Positions 13,300-25,609 of a stretch of DNA of 64,000 nucleotides are shown here, in pieces (position 1 is the stretch's first letter; each line of letters opens with the position of its first letter). Location of the stretch: assembly GCA_025449115.1 (NCBI GenBank), contig JAHLKC010000066.1:146211-210210 (forward strand), read 5' to 3'. The DNA comes from Chytridium lagenaria. Its lineage: Eukaryota; Chytridiomycota; Chytridiomycetes; Chytridiales; Chytridiaceae. Position numbers and translations under genes: made by a program. The notes below the pieces were generated by a model. The model was not told the origin of the DNA. It ran no database searches and saw only the letters and a list, made by a program, of their open reading frames with translations.

Positions 13300-14480
13300 T
13301 AGGTTTGCATTGATCCTCAATGTTGGTTGGTGGTATTTATATTTGACCTGTTTTTTTTTTTCGGAAAGTGTGTGGTTGTTCGTATTCGTAATCTATGGCA
13401 ACAAAAGAACATTAAGTATGTAGTAGCGGGGGAAATGGGTGGAAAGGCGGTTTTTGGTTTTTTAACGTGGCTTTTTTTGTTGGTTTTTGGAAATGGGGTG
13501 TAGAGTTAAAAAGAGACTACTTTTTTAGATAAAGAAATGGAATAGAGTTATAGAAATGGAATAGAGGTATAAGAGGTCCACCCTACTTTTTTATATATCT
13601 TTTTTCAGTTTACAAGCATTGATCATCCATGTTGTAGAGTGGATGGTACTTTATATTGGACTTTTTTTTTTTTTCGGAAAGTGTGTGGTTGTTCGTATTC
13701 GTAATCTATGGCAACAAGAGAACGTTAAGTATGTAGTAGCGGGGGAAATGGGTGGAGAGGCGGTTTTGGTTTTTTTTGCGTGGCATTTTTTTGTTGGTTT
13801 TTGGAAATGGGGTGTAGAGTTAAAAGAGACTAGGTTTTTAGATAAAGAAATGGAATAGAGTTATAGAAATGGAATAGAGGTATAAGAGGTCCACCCTACT
13901 TTTTTATATATCTTTTTTCAGTTTACAAGCATTGATCATCCATGTTGTAGAGTGGATGGTACTTTATATTGGCCTTTTTTTTTTTTTTTCGGAAAGTGTG
14001 TGGTTGTTCGTGTCCGTGATCTATGGCAACAAAAGAACTTTAAGTATGTAGTAGCGGGGGAAATGGGTGGAAAGGCGGTTTTGGTTTTTTGCGTGGCTTT
14101 TTTTGTTGGTGTTTTTTGGAAATGGGGTTAGAGTTAAAAGAGACTAGGTTTTTAGATAAAGAAATGGAATAGAGTTATAGAAATGGATAGAGGTATAAGA
14201 GGTCCACCCTACTCTTTTATATATCTTTTTTTCAGTTTACCAAGCATTGATCATCCATGTTGTAGAGTGGATGGTACTTTATATTGGCCTTTTTCCTTTT
14301 TTTTCGGAAAGTGTGTGGTTGTTCGTGTCCGTGATCTATGGCAACAAAAGAACGGTAAGTATGTAGTAGCGGGGGAAATGGGTGGAAAGGCGGTTTTGGT
14401 TTTTTTGCGTGGCTTTTTTGTGGGTTTTTGGAAATGGGGTGTAGAGTTAAAAAGAGACTTCTTTTTTAGATAAAGAAATG
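13300..14480. repeat. 314-bp tandem satellite, four copies
   Basis: Four head-to-tail units with period 313-315 bp, anchored by cggaaagtgtgtggttgttc at 13362, 13675, 13990 and 14305. Each unit holds a T-rich tract, attgatcatccatgttgtag (a diverged form in the first unit), ctatggcaacaa, a gtagcgggggaaatgggtgg block and ends aagaggtccaccctact. Substitutions are few; length differences are mainly in T runs. No shared ORF is maintained across units, so it is not an obvious coding repeat. Confidence 0.93.
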
Positions 14481-14690
14481 GAATAGAGTTATAAGAGGTC
14501 CACCCTACTTTTTACATCTTTTTCAGTTTACAAAGAATCAAGTTTACAAAAAAAAGTGTACCCTGCTTTTTTTGTAGAGAGGCTAGGTTTAAGATAAAAG
14601 AAATGGAATAGAGTTATAAGAGGTCCACCCTACTTTTTACATCTTTTTCAGTTTACAAAGAATCAAGTTTACAAAAAAAAAAAAAAAGGC
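14460..14690. repeat. Partial satellite units, about 124-bp period
   Basis: Two shorter copies of the satellite tail (gataaagaaatggaatagag .. aagaggtccaccctacttttt .. cagtttacaaagaatcaag) at about 14469 and 14593. They look like internally deleted 314-bp units at the array edge. Confidence 0.85.
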
Positions 14691-14991
14691 AGGGTCCAAC
14701 AAAAAAAAACGTTTACACTTTTAACAAAAACATACAAGATGAGGAGGGGGGTTTTACAAGAAACAAAACAGGGTCTACAGGGTGGTTCGCATACAAAAAA
14801 AAAGGGGGGGGGAGGGGGGTCGTTTACAAGAAAAAAGGTGTTCACAGAAAAAAAGAAGGGTGTTTTTAGAAAAAAAAGAAGGGTGTTTTTTGGGTTTTGT
14901 TCTAAAGAGCCCAACAACAGGGAGAGGGGTGGGAGGGGTGTTTTGAAGCTTTTTTTCTAAAGAGCCCAAAAAAAAAGGGGGGGTGTTGTGT
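14691..14991. repeat. A/G- and T-rich low-complexity DNA
   Basis: Runs of A and G with a loosely repeated ggggtgtttt..ctaaagagccca motif (about 14890-15017) leading straight into the 3' end of the glucoamylase gene. No gene seen. Confidence 0.7.
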
Positions 14992-17900
14992 TTAAGCTTT
15001 TTTCCAAAGAGCCCAAACATCCTCCCTCGCAAACGAAGCAGTCAACAGTGAAGCATAACTCCAAGTCAAATCATCCACTCCATAAGCATCCCCACAATCC
15101 CTTCCAAACTCTTCAGGCAACCTCACATCCTCCGCGGCATAAAACCTCACCCGTCTCATATAAGAATCCGCCACCGCCACCACAGCATCCACGACCGCAC
15201 TGAATTCCTTGGACGGCGCCTTGTACACGTCATGGAGCTTGACGGGGAGGGCGAGACCCATTGGACGGGACCAGAGAAGAAGGGGAAGTTGAGAGGGGTG
15301 ATGGGGATGATGCCTTGTTGGATGTAGAGGGTGGCGGCGCGGTAGTAGATTTCGGCAAAGGCGGCGGTGGTGAGGTACCAGGGGTTGCCGAGACCGTTGG
15401 TGAGTTCGCCGTCGTAGTGGTCGCCGTAGTATCGGCCGATGGCGGTTCCCATGAGGCCGTCGTGGTTGTCGAAGAAGGGGGGGTTGAGGTTTAAGTTGTA
15501 TTCTGGGGATGGGGTTAGAGATGGGGAGATGAGTGTGTAAGGTTAAATGGAGAGGGTATGGGAGGTAAAGTCCAAGGGAGAGAGGATAAGGGTTACAACG
15601 AGAATACCAAGGGAGTGGATATAAATGTTACAACGAGAAGGGCGAGTGCATAAATGTTTCAACGAGAAGAGGAGGCAACGTGTTATAACGACAAGACCAA
15701 GGGAGAGTGCATAAATGTTTCAACGAAAAGAGGAGATAACAACTCACCAACATGCATCCCAAGCGCAAAAGTATAAAGCGACGCCAAAACCTTATCATCA
15801 TTCGGCGCAAACACCTCATCCCCATTATACCCATGCATCACACCCAACGGAATAGCCGCATCCAACTGTCTCCCATTCATCGTCGTCCGAATCGTTCCAA
15901 AAGCCTCATCCCAATGTCCCTTCACAATCTCATCCAACTCCTTCCCAGCAGCCTCATACGTTGCCGCAGACGCTGTATCGTTGAGGGATAACGCAAACAC
16001 TGCACCTTCCTTCATCGATCGTCGGATCGCCATGGTCGTAAAGAAATGGGCCCCACCTTGCTCTTCCCAGAGATCGCAGGTGGTGAAATCTTTGTAGGAG
16101 GTGGCCACGTAGTCGAGGTCGGGTTTGATCACCCCGGTTGTGGGGGAGTTGTAGAGGTCGCGGATGCGGGTGGCGTCGCCGCCGTTCTTGAGGTAGGCGT
16201 CGGCGAAACGGATAAAGAGGGAGGCTGGGTCGATGAATTCGTTTTAGTTGATGGTCGGGAATGAGGAAGGTATGTATGTTTGAAAAAAGGGAACGGGAAA
16301 AAGGTGCGGATAATTTACCACGGAATGCGGGACCGTCGTTCTGAGGACGGCACCAAGGGTCGTTGTATTCAGTACCGTTGACGTAAAACTTGGGCTCTCC
16401 AAGGCCAGTCTTGGCAGGTGTCTGCTGGATCTTGCGAGTGAAGGCGGCATGTTCCCAAAGATCCTTCTCGCGAGCCTTGTCTCCGCGCTTGTAAAGCTCG
16501 TTCACAACTAAATGAAAAAAACAATAAGAAGGTTATTAGAAAAAGATGGAAATATAAAAGGGTTTGATTTGGGAGGAGGATAAACAAAGAGTAAAGGAAG
16601 TGTATGAAAACAAAAGACAGAGGAAGAACGGTTTGATTTGGGGAGGAGGAAGGAAAGATGACAAGTGTAAAGACAGAGGAAGGTTTCGATTTAGGAAGGA
16701 GGGTAAACCAAAAGAGTAAACGAAAGGATAAACTTACCATCCATAGTGAGCGACGCATCCCGAATCCAATGATAAAAGTAATTCTGATTCCTCGACTGCT
16801 TCAACGGCGCCGCAACCACAACTCCCCGACTCGTCAAAGCCGGACTAATATTCGCCAACATATACTTTGCAGCTCTCGGTTGATTCCTCTGGAAAAAATG
16901 ACTAATGTCTCTCTGGAATCCCTTGGTGGATTTAAACGGTGCAAGTGGAGTCACGGGGTAGTTTCCTCCTCCATTGGAATCGTAGTACTCGGTGCCAGAG
17001 GCTGTGTATTTCACGTAGAATTGGGAAAACACCCGATGCTGGGACCGTGCAGGTGAATTTCCAGACTTCAAAGTTGGATTGGTAGGGACCACTGCCGTAG
17101 ACGGCTTTGCAGGTGTTGGTGGCGGCCCAGGTGCCGTTCTTGTCTTGCCAGTTGACGTCGACGGTCTTTGTGGAAGGAGAAGGGTAGTGTTAGAGAATAC
17201 ATAATTTGAAAGCAAAGGCAATGAATGATAGAGAATGGGAAGAGCGTGTAAAAATTATTTGAAAAAAAAAAAAAGGAGAAAGTAGGAGGGAGGAACAAGA
17301 GAAAAGAGGGTTATTCACCTTTGTGAATCCAAGGTTCTTGAGCTTAATCTCTCCGTAAAAGACGTTTCCACGGTACTGGTAGTTCCCCACCTTGACCGCA
17401 TCCTTTATGAAATGCTGTCTCCCAAACTTTTGACATCCATTCGGCAAAGGCTCCCCAGTTGGACTCGGGGCATCCGGGTTCTCTGTTGACGTCGGCATAG
17501 GCTTTGCCGCCTGAGTGTAAGTCTCACCATTCTCCACGGTCACGGTGAGGGTTCCACTGCGAAGGTAAAATCCGACGGTGCCGGTGGCGGGGACCGTGAT
17601 GGAGAAGGGGGGTACAGAGACTTTGTCGGTCGATAGGGAGGAGGTTTGTTGGAGTCCGATGGTGTAGGTGCCGGCTGGGATGGAACGGGCAATGTAGGAG
17701 AGGGTGCCGGTGCCGGCAAAGTCGGCGAGTTGGCCAGTGAGACAGGCGGGGTTGTCGTTGGTTTTGCAGCCGAGGGCAGTCTGGAAGAAGAGGTTAGATG
17801 GGTAGTTTTTATGTGAGGGGTGAATGGCCCATGAATAGTGAGGGGATGGAAAAAGATAATGAATGTTTTTTTACCTGAATTCTCCGACAATGTAAAAGAA

Positions 17901-18418
17901 GGGAGAGCTGATAGAGTCGGTGATCCACTTGCTGTTCGAGTCCCAGTAAAAGGTGATATCTTGGTCAGAGGGAACGTACAATGGAATGTTGGGGCCAAAG
18001 GAGACACCATCCTTTCCATAGTTTTCATTCCAAGATCCATCAATAGCGACCTATACATTCCCGCATGTTAAAGCAAGTCAAAAAAAAAAAAAAAAACACT
18101 AAAAAAAAAGAAACCAACAAATCCAACAACAATCAAAAACAAAGAAAAGAAAGAATCGTTCTAGCTTCTTTTAACACACCTTGTACTCATAGTAACCTCA
18201 GGGATCTTGACAGTCTTTCTGAAAAAGGTATCCTCTGTAGGAGGTGTCAAGAACGCATCAGCACAAGCGGGTGACCAGTCTCCGCAGGTTCCAATGAAAT
18301 GTTGAAGGTCTCCCACGAGGGTTGCCGAGTTGGCGGCATTGACGATGGGCATTCCTGCGAGAAGGGCGGCAGCGACGGTCGCCATCTTGACGCGATGAAG
18401 CGTACGGATGTCGAGCAT
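14992..18418 (-). CDS. Secreted GH15 glucoamylase with N-terminal starch-binding modules
   Basis: Releases glucose from starch or glycogen ends outside the cell. From 18418: MLDIRTLHRVKMATVAAALL, a signal peptide ending near VNA; a first X25-like carbohydrate-binding module (YKVAIDGSWNENYG, about 18000-18190); a related module (LSYIARSIPAGTYTIGLQ); a Pro/Thr linker; a CBM21-like module (GEIKLKNLGF, FYVKYTASGTEYYDSNGG, about 17000-17400); then the GH15 domain: YFYHWIRDASLTMD, GLGEPKF..RPQNDGPAFR, CDLWEEQGGAHFFT (general acid Glu) and LPEEFGRDCGDAYG (general base Glu) near 15090. It ends WALWKKA-stop at 14992. Introns at about 16210-16320 and 16510-16740 are short and purine-rich on the + strand. 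A 1-nt frameshift near 15262 separates the last about 90 residues. N-terminal rather than C-terminal starch binding resembles Rhizopus-type enzymes. Confidence 0.88.
15545..15745. repeat. Degenerate minisatellite in a glucoamylase intron
   Basis: Irregular repeats of gcataaatgtttcaacgaga-like and acaagaccaagggagagtgc-like blocks (about 50-60 bp spacing) fill the intron between 15505 and 15746. They carry no reading frame of their own. Confidence 0.75.
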
Positions 18419-19500
18419 GGTGTTAGAGATGATGATCAAGAGGTTTCTTTATTTATTAAAGAGGTGTGAGATGAAAATAAAAAAAGGAAGAGAGGTGGAA
18501 GGGAAAGGGGGATGATTCCTTTTGAAGGGTTTCCTTTCATGTGGCTTGCTTGCTTGCTTGCTTGCTCGTAATAATAAATATAATAATATAATAAATAATA
18601 AATAATAATGAATAATGATTAATTGCATGGCGCATTGATCGTGTGAGAGAATAAATAAATTAAATAAAATAAATAAAATAATATAAGAAAAGAAAAGAAA
18701 AGAAAATGAGGGGGAAGATGAGATGATGAGTGAGTGAGGGTTAGTGAGTGAGAGAATAGATGGGATATGTCTGTGGGAAAGAAAAGAAAGACTCATGAGT
18801 AATGAGTGAATGAAAAAGAGAAAAAGAGAGAAAGAGAGAAACAGAGAGATGATGATGATGGGCTTTTAATGAGTGTGAGATGTTAAATATTATATTATTA
18901 GAGAGAGAGAGACGCGGTCAAAGTATTATTATTTATTTGTATTTATTGCCTAATTAGTAAAAGTCAGTCAGTCAGTCACATGTTGTTGAGGGTACTATAT
19001 AAAGTGACAAGTTTGAAGTGTGTGTGGAATATATTTTCATAATTAATTAATAATAGTAAATAGAGAATGACAATATTACTGCATTTGGAAGGTTGTACCA
19101 CCACAAGCATTTGAGAGTTGAGACACCTCCAATCATCATAATAACTAATAAAGTAATGATTCTTTCACTGCCATCCATCCACACTATTATTATTATTATT
19201 ATATATTACAATTTTAAATGATTGCTCACGTTTTCTCCTTTTCTTTTCTGGAGAAAGCCCTCGTCTAACCAAACCCATTCGTGTATTACCTCTTTCTTTT
19301 ATTTTCTTTTATTCTAATACATATTCATTATTATTTACTCTTTTGTCTTTTATTTTATTGTTTCTATTCTTTGGACATTATTTACTATCCCCATGATCCC
19401 ATCACCTTCGCTCACAGGCGCCTTCACGCGCGGACACCTCGCTCAGTACCCGAACAAGCGCTCCATCTAGAGTTCTTTTATGCGTGTGTTTGCAAGAAAA
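18419..19500. other. AT-rich upstream region of the glucoamylase with microsatellites
   Basis: No gene seen. It contains a (CTTG)n run at about 18545-18566, AATA/AAAT-rich tracts at 18570-18700, GA-rich tracts, (AGTC)n at about 18962-18977 and (TTA)n near 19183-19205. Probably the promoter of the minus-strand glucoamylase plus unconstrained DNA. Confidence 0.6.
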
Positions 19501-20269
19501 GAGCTTAGACTTTCTTTGTGCATATAGCATGGAGCAGGTTACGGGAAAGAACGGTAAGGAAGACAGTACTATCTAACTGGAATTCCAGATTAAATGGAAA
19601 TGCCCCGGCGCGAAAACTGGATTCTCCACATACACCACGGGTGACCTGCTTTAATCCATTTACCAACCATGATTGCTCCACTACCAATTCTCTTGGGAGG
19701 CCACCCACAATGGGATCTCGGGGTTTCCCATTGCATATCTGCCCTCAACACCTCCCTTCTTTCTAAGCGAGGTCAGCAAGGATCCAAGTCGTCCTCTTTT
19801 TAAGCTGCCATGAGTTGCTGAGTATAAGGTGTTTTGGTCTTGAACTACAGCTGACGATGAAGGATACTTCAACAATCTTTCTTGACCCCGTTCTGTCGCG
19901 ATTCCGGGGGCTGCAATCACCTCCAACAGTTGTGCGCAGGACCAAACATGCCGCCATGCACGAAAACACCTGGACTTTGGCTCTTGACGCGTCAATCTGT
20001 CCTCTCACTCCTGGCAAATGATTTTTCTCGCGTACTGGAGGGTGTCATGCCTCAAAGTCTGAACTCTACAAACCCATTTCTTGTAACTTTCCACTGCCAA
20101 GAGTTTACACTATGAAGTTTCTGAGAGGTGAAAGGTAAGAGTAAAAGCAATCCAATCGAGTTCTGCCCCTGCTGGATTGCCGTGAGCCAATGAAATTGAG
20201 GGATATGTTGTAGGGAGGGTGACTATAACGTTGTTTTGGTTGTCAGTGTGCCGTTGTTTACATTTCGCT
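19501..20269. other. Non-coding, possibly continuation of an eroded element
   Basis: Higher GC than its surroundings, with short open stretches on both strands (e.g. 19763-20017 minus) but no recognisable domain, splice structure or family. It may belong to the relic described for 20270-20700. Confidence 0.35.
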
Positions 20270-20700
20270 GACAGCTGGTTTCTGGCCCCTTAACAAAGAG
20301 CTTCGCTGCCTTGGCGTCAGTGATGGTAGGCTCACGCTTCTCGTACGCTTCCGTGAACTCGTTTCTAAGCCTTTCAGCGGTTCAACGTGTCTCTCTTATC
20401 AACAATGCTCCTCAAGTCTTAAATGATCTTCCTCCCCTCCCCATAGGTCTCCTTTAATCAATCCCCTATCTCGTCAAAGGTGGACTTAAAAATCGGTCCT
20501 CTGGCAGATGCCTTCTCCTGCTCGTCGACCCAAATCCTATACAGCTCCTTTCGTGAAGGTTCTGACTAACTCCAGCGCTTTTTTCTTCATCCTTTTTCAA
20601 TCCTTTTCTTGTGACAGCTCTTCTCCACCCTTTGTAGGTGACCCTCCAGGTTCTTCAAGTCAAAGGGCTTCATCCTGAAGTCTTTCTAATAATAAAGTAT
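20270..20700 (-). pseudogene. Decayed protein-coding relic, family unknown
   Basis: Reading the minus strand from about 20690 down, protein-like segments occur between stops and frame changes: MKPFDLKNLEGHLQRVEKSC, ELYRIWVDEQEKASARGPIF, KSTFDEIGD, LKETYGEGRK, then FTEAYEKREPTITDAKAAKL followed by FVKGPETS. The last piece has a loose resemblance to the N-terminus of Rpf2-type Brix proteins (EKRxP..K.A.LFVKG), but the preceding part does not fit, so no family is assigned. At least six stops or shifts within about 400 bp point to a true relic rather than sequencing error alone. Confidence 0.35.
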
Positions 20701-22239
20701 AATAAACGCTGTTCCATCACAATAATCTAGAAAGAAAGATCATGTATTGATCACTTGCCTGACATCTTCCTTCCTGGCCGCAACCACCCGTTCTAACACG
20801 TAAGTTCAACGTTAATCGCTATATGTCTGAACTCCCCGTCTTCTTCGCTTCTAAGATGGCCCTTTAAAACGTCCTCTTTCAATTTTATCTCCTCTTCAAT
20901 TCAGCAAAACAAAAGCAGGCCCGTGGTCTCCTCTGATCCGTTCAATCTACCTCCCAAGAAAAACAACAACACAAAAATTCCGAAAACATTGTAGGATCCC
21001 CTATTTTTGATCCCAGCCCAACCCTGTCAATCCCCAAGGCCTGACACGTAGGGCATCACTTAGACGCATGTTCCTTCAATCCAGACATGCTAAGTGCTGG
21101 ATGCGTAACAATAGACGCACGTTCCTTCAATCCAGAAGTGTAACAATGCGTCACCATTCCTCTCCACTGTGGACGCACTCCCTCCTATAAGTAAACTAGA
21201 AAACAAACCTGCCTCAAGTTGAATCCGTCACAATGGTCAAGGCTGGAACCATGGCAGGACAAAGAGGGAAACTCACACTTGTGTATTTATGAGGAATTAC
21301 ATGAAAAAACTCTGAGAGGGAAAGAACCGAACGAGAACAAGAAAGTATGAATCAGGGCACCACATCTGTATAACCAACGCGTTTGTGCCTCTGGGTGAGG
21401 TTATCTTGTAATCTCACAACATGGGCTGGCACACGGTAACCTCACTCATCACCTGCATACAGTGTTGATCATTGGCTTGGGGATTGTTAGAGGTGGAATG
21501 TGGCCGACCAAGCCTAAGCTAAAGGACACTGACAATGAGGAGGACCCTTGGGCTCCCAACGCAGCCTTCTGCTTCAAACAGCTGGATTGCGGCTTCACCA
21601 GGTGGCAGGGGGTAGAGGGGTGGGCTGCCATCCAAGAAGGAGTGAAGCAAGATATCGGCAAACAAAGTACATATAAAAAACGTGTGCGGAAAAGAAGGGA
21701 GAATTTAATTTGGCACGTAATTATACGCGTCAATGTGGGATATAACAAAACTCAAATCCGCGTCAACGCGGAATATAACATAACTCAGCAGTCTTAGTCA
21801 AAATGTGAGCCATTGACCATATATATTTAAAGTAATTATTCATATAGGTCTTCACTTGACTCTGAGGTACATCCAGAGGTGGGATTCCTTCCCCCTTAAA
21901 GCCTGTTGGGGCCAGTGACAATCTTTTGTCAATGGAGCATGCAATGTGCGACGCCTTTCATACTCCCTCTACAAATTACAATGACACCTACTGTACCTGA
22001 TTATAATGTGCGCTTTTGAATAATTCCATCTTCTATCGTATTTCAAGAGTCTGAATTTGCTGCTCTTGCTCTTTGCTGTCTCCTCACGTGTCCACTTACA
22101 TTTCTCGTATCTCGATTGTCTTTCGCAATCCTGGACTTTTTTACTCCTTAAACGATAATTTATTTCGATTTTATATTGTTCTCATATAAGTTCATATATT
22201 CACGTAAGGTTTAACATCCCCTTCATCTATTATTTATTT
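20701..22239. other. Intergenic, short local repeats only
   Basis: No gene supported. A cgttccttcaatccaga unit is duplicated at about 21069 and 21120. A 30-odd-bp imperfect direct repeat (cgcgtcaa..ggatataacaaaactca) lies at 21727-21787. Short ORFs around 21450-21800 on both strands have no recognisable features. Confidence 0.45.
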
Positions 22240-22467
22240 TGTTTTTCCTGTACTTCATAATGCTCGACGTGCTTCGCGCAGGTTCGAAACAAAATGTTCA
22301 TTCAACTTGTCAAATGAAATCATGTTTGAATGAACAAACAAATGATGTGACTTGTTGTTGTACTGGAGTGGTTTGGTCCACGCCAGATAACGTATCATTA
22401 CTAAACGTGTACAAAACGAATGATATGACTTCTTTGTTGTACTGGAGTGATAAAAAGTCCACGCAAG

Positions 22468-23576
22468 ATGCCTTTTGAAGAGGCTAGCAAAAGTATGACT
22501 CTTTCCGAAAATACCATACCCGAGCTCGAGAACGCTAAAGAGTCTCCCAAGATGAATGATGCCGACGAAGCTCAGAATCCTTTATCGGACATTGAGAAAG
22601 GTAGCGTAGTGTCAATAGAACCTATCCTCTTTGAACATGATTATACTAATATTGAACAATGTTTAACAAGGCTTAAAGAATTTAACATTGAACGATGAAG
22701 GGGCGGCCTCTAGTGGTCCATCTACAAGCCATGATCACGATGATCGTGGTGAAACGAATGGGCAAAGCGAAGATTTTCCTCAGCTGACTCAAGAGGTGGT
22801 CCCTGTTTTCGACTTCGGACAACAATGAAGAACATCTAGATTCCGAAGAGTCTGAGTCGGAGTCAGACGACGAACAAGAAAATGATGTGGTTCTTGTGGA
22901 TTTTGAAACTTATGTGCACCAGCTTCTTGATCAAATGCGCGTCTTGCGACCAATTTCTCAGCAGTTGATTACTCAAGGATCTCAAATGTATTCGAACTAC
23001 AAAACAAGTCCTTGGGACTACAGTCATCCTGGATTCCAATTCTACTACGCCAGTAGGATTTTCAGGGTCCGAGGTGAAGAGATTTATGATACTCTCCAAT
23101 TGCAAGCAGCAGAGTTGCCCGGGATGGAGAATGTAAACTCTATAGCCAGCTTTGGTTGTGGGCCGGGTACCGACCTGGTTGCTCTGTGGGCTTTTGCACA
23201 TTCTCACGGAGCTACTGTAGACGTAACATGTGTTGGTTTCGACCATCAAGTTGGGTGGCAGCCGTATCTGGAAACACAAGGTTTTGAGTTTCGTCACGTA
23301 CAACCTCTCTCTTCGGCGACTGCTGAAGAAATCGCCCTACAATTGGCCGAATGTGATGTCATCATCTTTAGCTATGTTTTAACAGACTTGCGGAATGTTC
23401 TGAACATCAACGACTTCGTGGCAAGAATTTTTCAGCACCACCAAAACGAACACCCTTTACGTATAATTATATACGATGCGTTCCGTCCTCATCAGTGGTT
23501 ACCGTTTCCTCAAAGTGTGTTCCAATCGAGTACACAAGATCCGTGGCGGTATCTCGAAATCTTATCGGCTCCTTAA
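22468..23576 (+). pseudogene. Methyltransferase-like family, copy A (5' half disrupted)
   Basis: Paralogue of the intact gene at 25610. Exon 1 (MPFEEASKSMTLSENTIPEL...) ends at the same GAGAAAG|gtagcg donor. After the intron the frame stops at about 22697 and shifts again near 22800 in the acidic linker. From 22887 the C-terminal domain is open to 23576: QLITQGSQMYSNYKTSPWDY, SIASFGCGPGTDLVAL (glycine-rich SAM-binding motif I), CDVIIFSYVLTDLRN (motif IV-like), IIIYDAFRP and PWRYLEILSAP-stop. It lacks the last four residues of copy C. Whether a truncated protein is made from MVLVDFET (22887) is unknown. The breaks could partly be sequence errors, but two in one short linker and the changed exon-2 start favour decay. 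Confidence 0.65.
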
Positions 23577-23809
23577 CCATGTGAAGTTAAGGTGTAAATT
23601 AATTTCATTCTTCTTACTAAGCATTTCTAGGGTGGCATTTATATGCAAGCTACTATATTCACGATCTCAATTTACCGGTTCTAGATTTATCACATTATTA
23701 AGTGAAATGTCTTCATTTCTACTGTCTCGACTATGCTTTCTGAAATCTTTTAGTCACCTCCCACTTTTATCCTCTTAAAACTTTGCTCTTTTATTGCAAG
23801 ATTCGTTCA

Positions 23810-24010
23810 TATCGCTGTAAACAATACCACGAATACTCTGTAACTTTTTTTTTTTTTTTTTTGGTTGTTTTTGTCCATGAATACTCCCTGACTCTCCTTC
23901 TTCTTTCTTTTTTTTTTTTTTTAGCTGTTTTGCCCACGAATACTCTGTAACTTTTTATCCTTTTGTTATGTTTTACCTACGAATACTCTGTGACTTTTCC
24001 AATTTGTATT
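23810..24010. repeat. Degenerate ccacgaatactctgtaactttt repeats in the 3' flank
   Basis: Four to five copies of cacgaatactctgtaacttt-like units spaced 50-60 bp with T runs between. A shorter version follows copy C at about 26980-27040, so the tract belongs to the duplicated block. Confidence 0.8.
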
Positions 24011-24864
24011 TTTTTACCCACGTTTGCTTACGAGACATCTTCTCTATGCTGTTTTTTCCATCACCTCACGACTTGCTGAAATTCGGAAGCATTTCCCGGT
24101 TTCTTTTCTTTGCTTTTCTTTCTTTATTTTTCTTTCCTCCTAACTCTTCCTGTCTTTGCTGGTTCCTTCCCATTTTTCAGTCAAAGATCTTTGACTTCGC
24201 GAATGATGCAGTAAAGTATAAATTTAATTTAATTTTAAACGACTTGTTTTGTTTCTTTTAGTGGATTCTGAACAATTGCGAGAAGAACTACGAAAATGTA
24301 AGGCTGTCGTTTCTTTAAGTGATATTGATAATTATAATAATACCTGACGCCTTATTAAACATTAACATTATTATTAACCAACGCATCATTTGTAATTATT
24401 ATATTAAGCGATAAAATGCTCACGTTTCTTTTATTAATATCAGTTGAGATAAGTGAACGTGCACGCGAAAAGGAGGCGATCCGCGTGTACGGTCACTCTA
24501 CCGTATTTATATATATAATGTTATTATTATTTATTTAATTTCTGGTATGGAGAGCCCTCGTCTAATAATTAATCAACTTTGTTCCTTTTCTTTTTCGTCT
24601 TTTTATAGCTTATTTATTATTACTATTTACAAAATTATTATAGAAATTCGTAGATGCCGTGAATCGATGCATGGATGTATCATCGAGTTTCTTACCGTCT
24701 ATCTCTGTACCGTTAACCGGCGTATTCTAGCACACAATTCTAACGTACAATAATTCCTCGTAGAAAAAGATTAAGAAATACGGCATAACATTATCGTAAC
24801 GATACCCTTTATACGAGTTTCTGTTGTTTTCAGTTAATGAAATCCTTTCCTTTCATATTTCGAT
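24011..24864. other. 3' flank of copy A and AT-rich spacer
   Basis: Homology to the copy C flank continues to about 24290 (shared gtcaaagatctttgac and gcgaatgatgcagtaaa). Beyond that the DNA is AT-rich with no supportable gene. Confidence 0.6.
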
Positions 24865-25315
24865 AATGCTGTTTTTCCTGTACGTTAAAAGTCTCGATGC
24901 GCTTCGCACAGGTTCATAACAAATGTTCATACCAATTAATAATTGTCAAATGTAATCATGTTTGAATGAACAAATGATGTTGTACTGGAGTGGTCTGGTC
25001 CACGCAATCATTATTCAATGTGTACAGAACGAATGATATAACTTCTTTGTTGAATTGGGCTAAAAAGTCCACGCAAGATGCCTTTTAAAAGGCTACCAAA
25101 AGTATGACTCTTTCCGGAAATACCATGCTCGAGCTGGAGAACGCTAAACAGTCTCCCAAGATGAATGACGCTAACGAAGCTCTGAATCCTGTATCGAACA
25201 TTAGGAAAGGTAGCGTAGTTTCAATACAACGAATCTTCTTTTGAACTTGACTATACTAATGTTTGATAACGTTTAACAACCTTTGAAAAGTTGGCTTTGA
25301 ACGATGAAGGGGCTA
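24865..25315 (+). pseudogene. 5' fragment of the methyltransferase-like gene (copy B)
   Basis: Matches the leader and first exon of copy A (22240-22700): ttttcctgtac, gcttcgcacaggttc, gtttgaatgaacaaatgatg, then an ATGCCTTTT start that runs into a stop after nine codons. Homology ends abruptly at ttgaacgatgaaggggc, where sequence unique to the promoter of copy C begins. A truncated duplicate with no domain left. Confidence 0.75.
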
Positions 25316-25458
25316 AGTCCCCTTCATAAATAAGGGCACGCCACATCCCTTCATTGCCTTCTCAGAAAGGCAATACACTTCATTCACTCCGTTGACGCGA
25401 AGTTTGAAGGAATGAAGTAGCCATCTTTGGTGAAATACCAAAACGACAGTAATCACGG

Positions 25459-25464
25459 TATAAA
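25459..25464 (+). promoter_or_regulatory. TATA-like box upstream of copy C
   Basis: ggTATAAAtaccgg, about 146 bp before the ATG at 25610, in a 290-bp segment unique to copy C. Plausible core promoter; not proven. Confidence 0.4.
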
Positions 25465-25609
25465 TACCGGAGTCTGTGCCGGCATTCATCTTATCTTTTT
25501 GCACCTATAACGCAACCAAGCTTTTGAAAAGGTCTTTCTCAACAACTCAACAGTAACTCGCCATCTCGCCCGACAACACTTTCATCGCACGGCTTACTCG
25601 ATATTCAAC

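Noticed and set aside
13619..14473. Short ORFs inside the 314-bp satellite
   Set aside because: They are not kept in the same frame or length from unit to unit.
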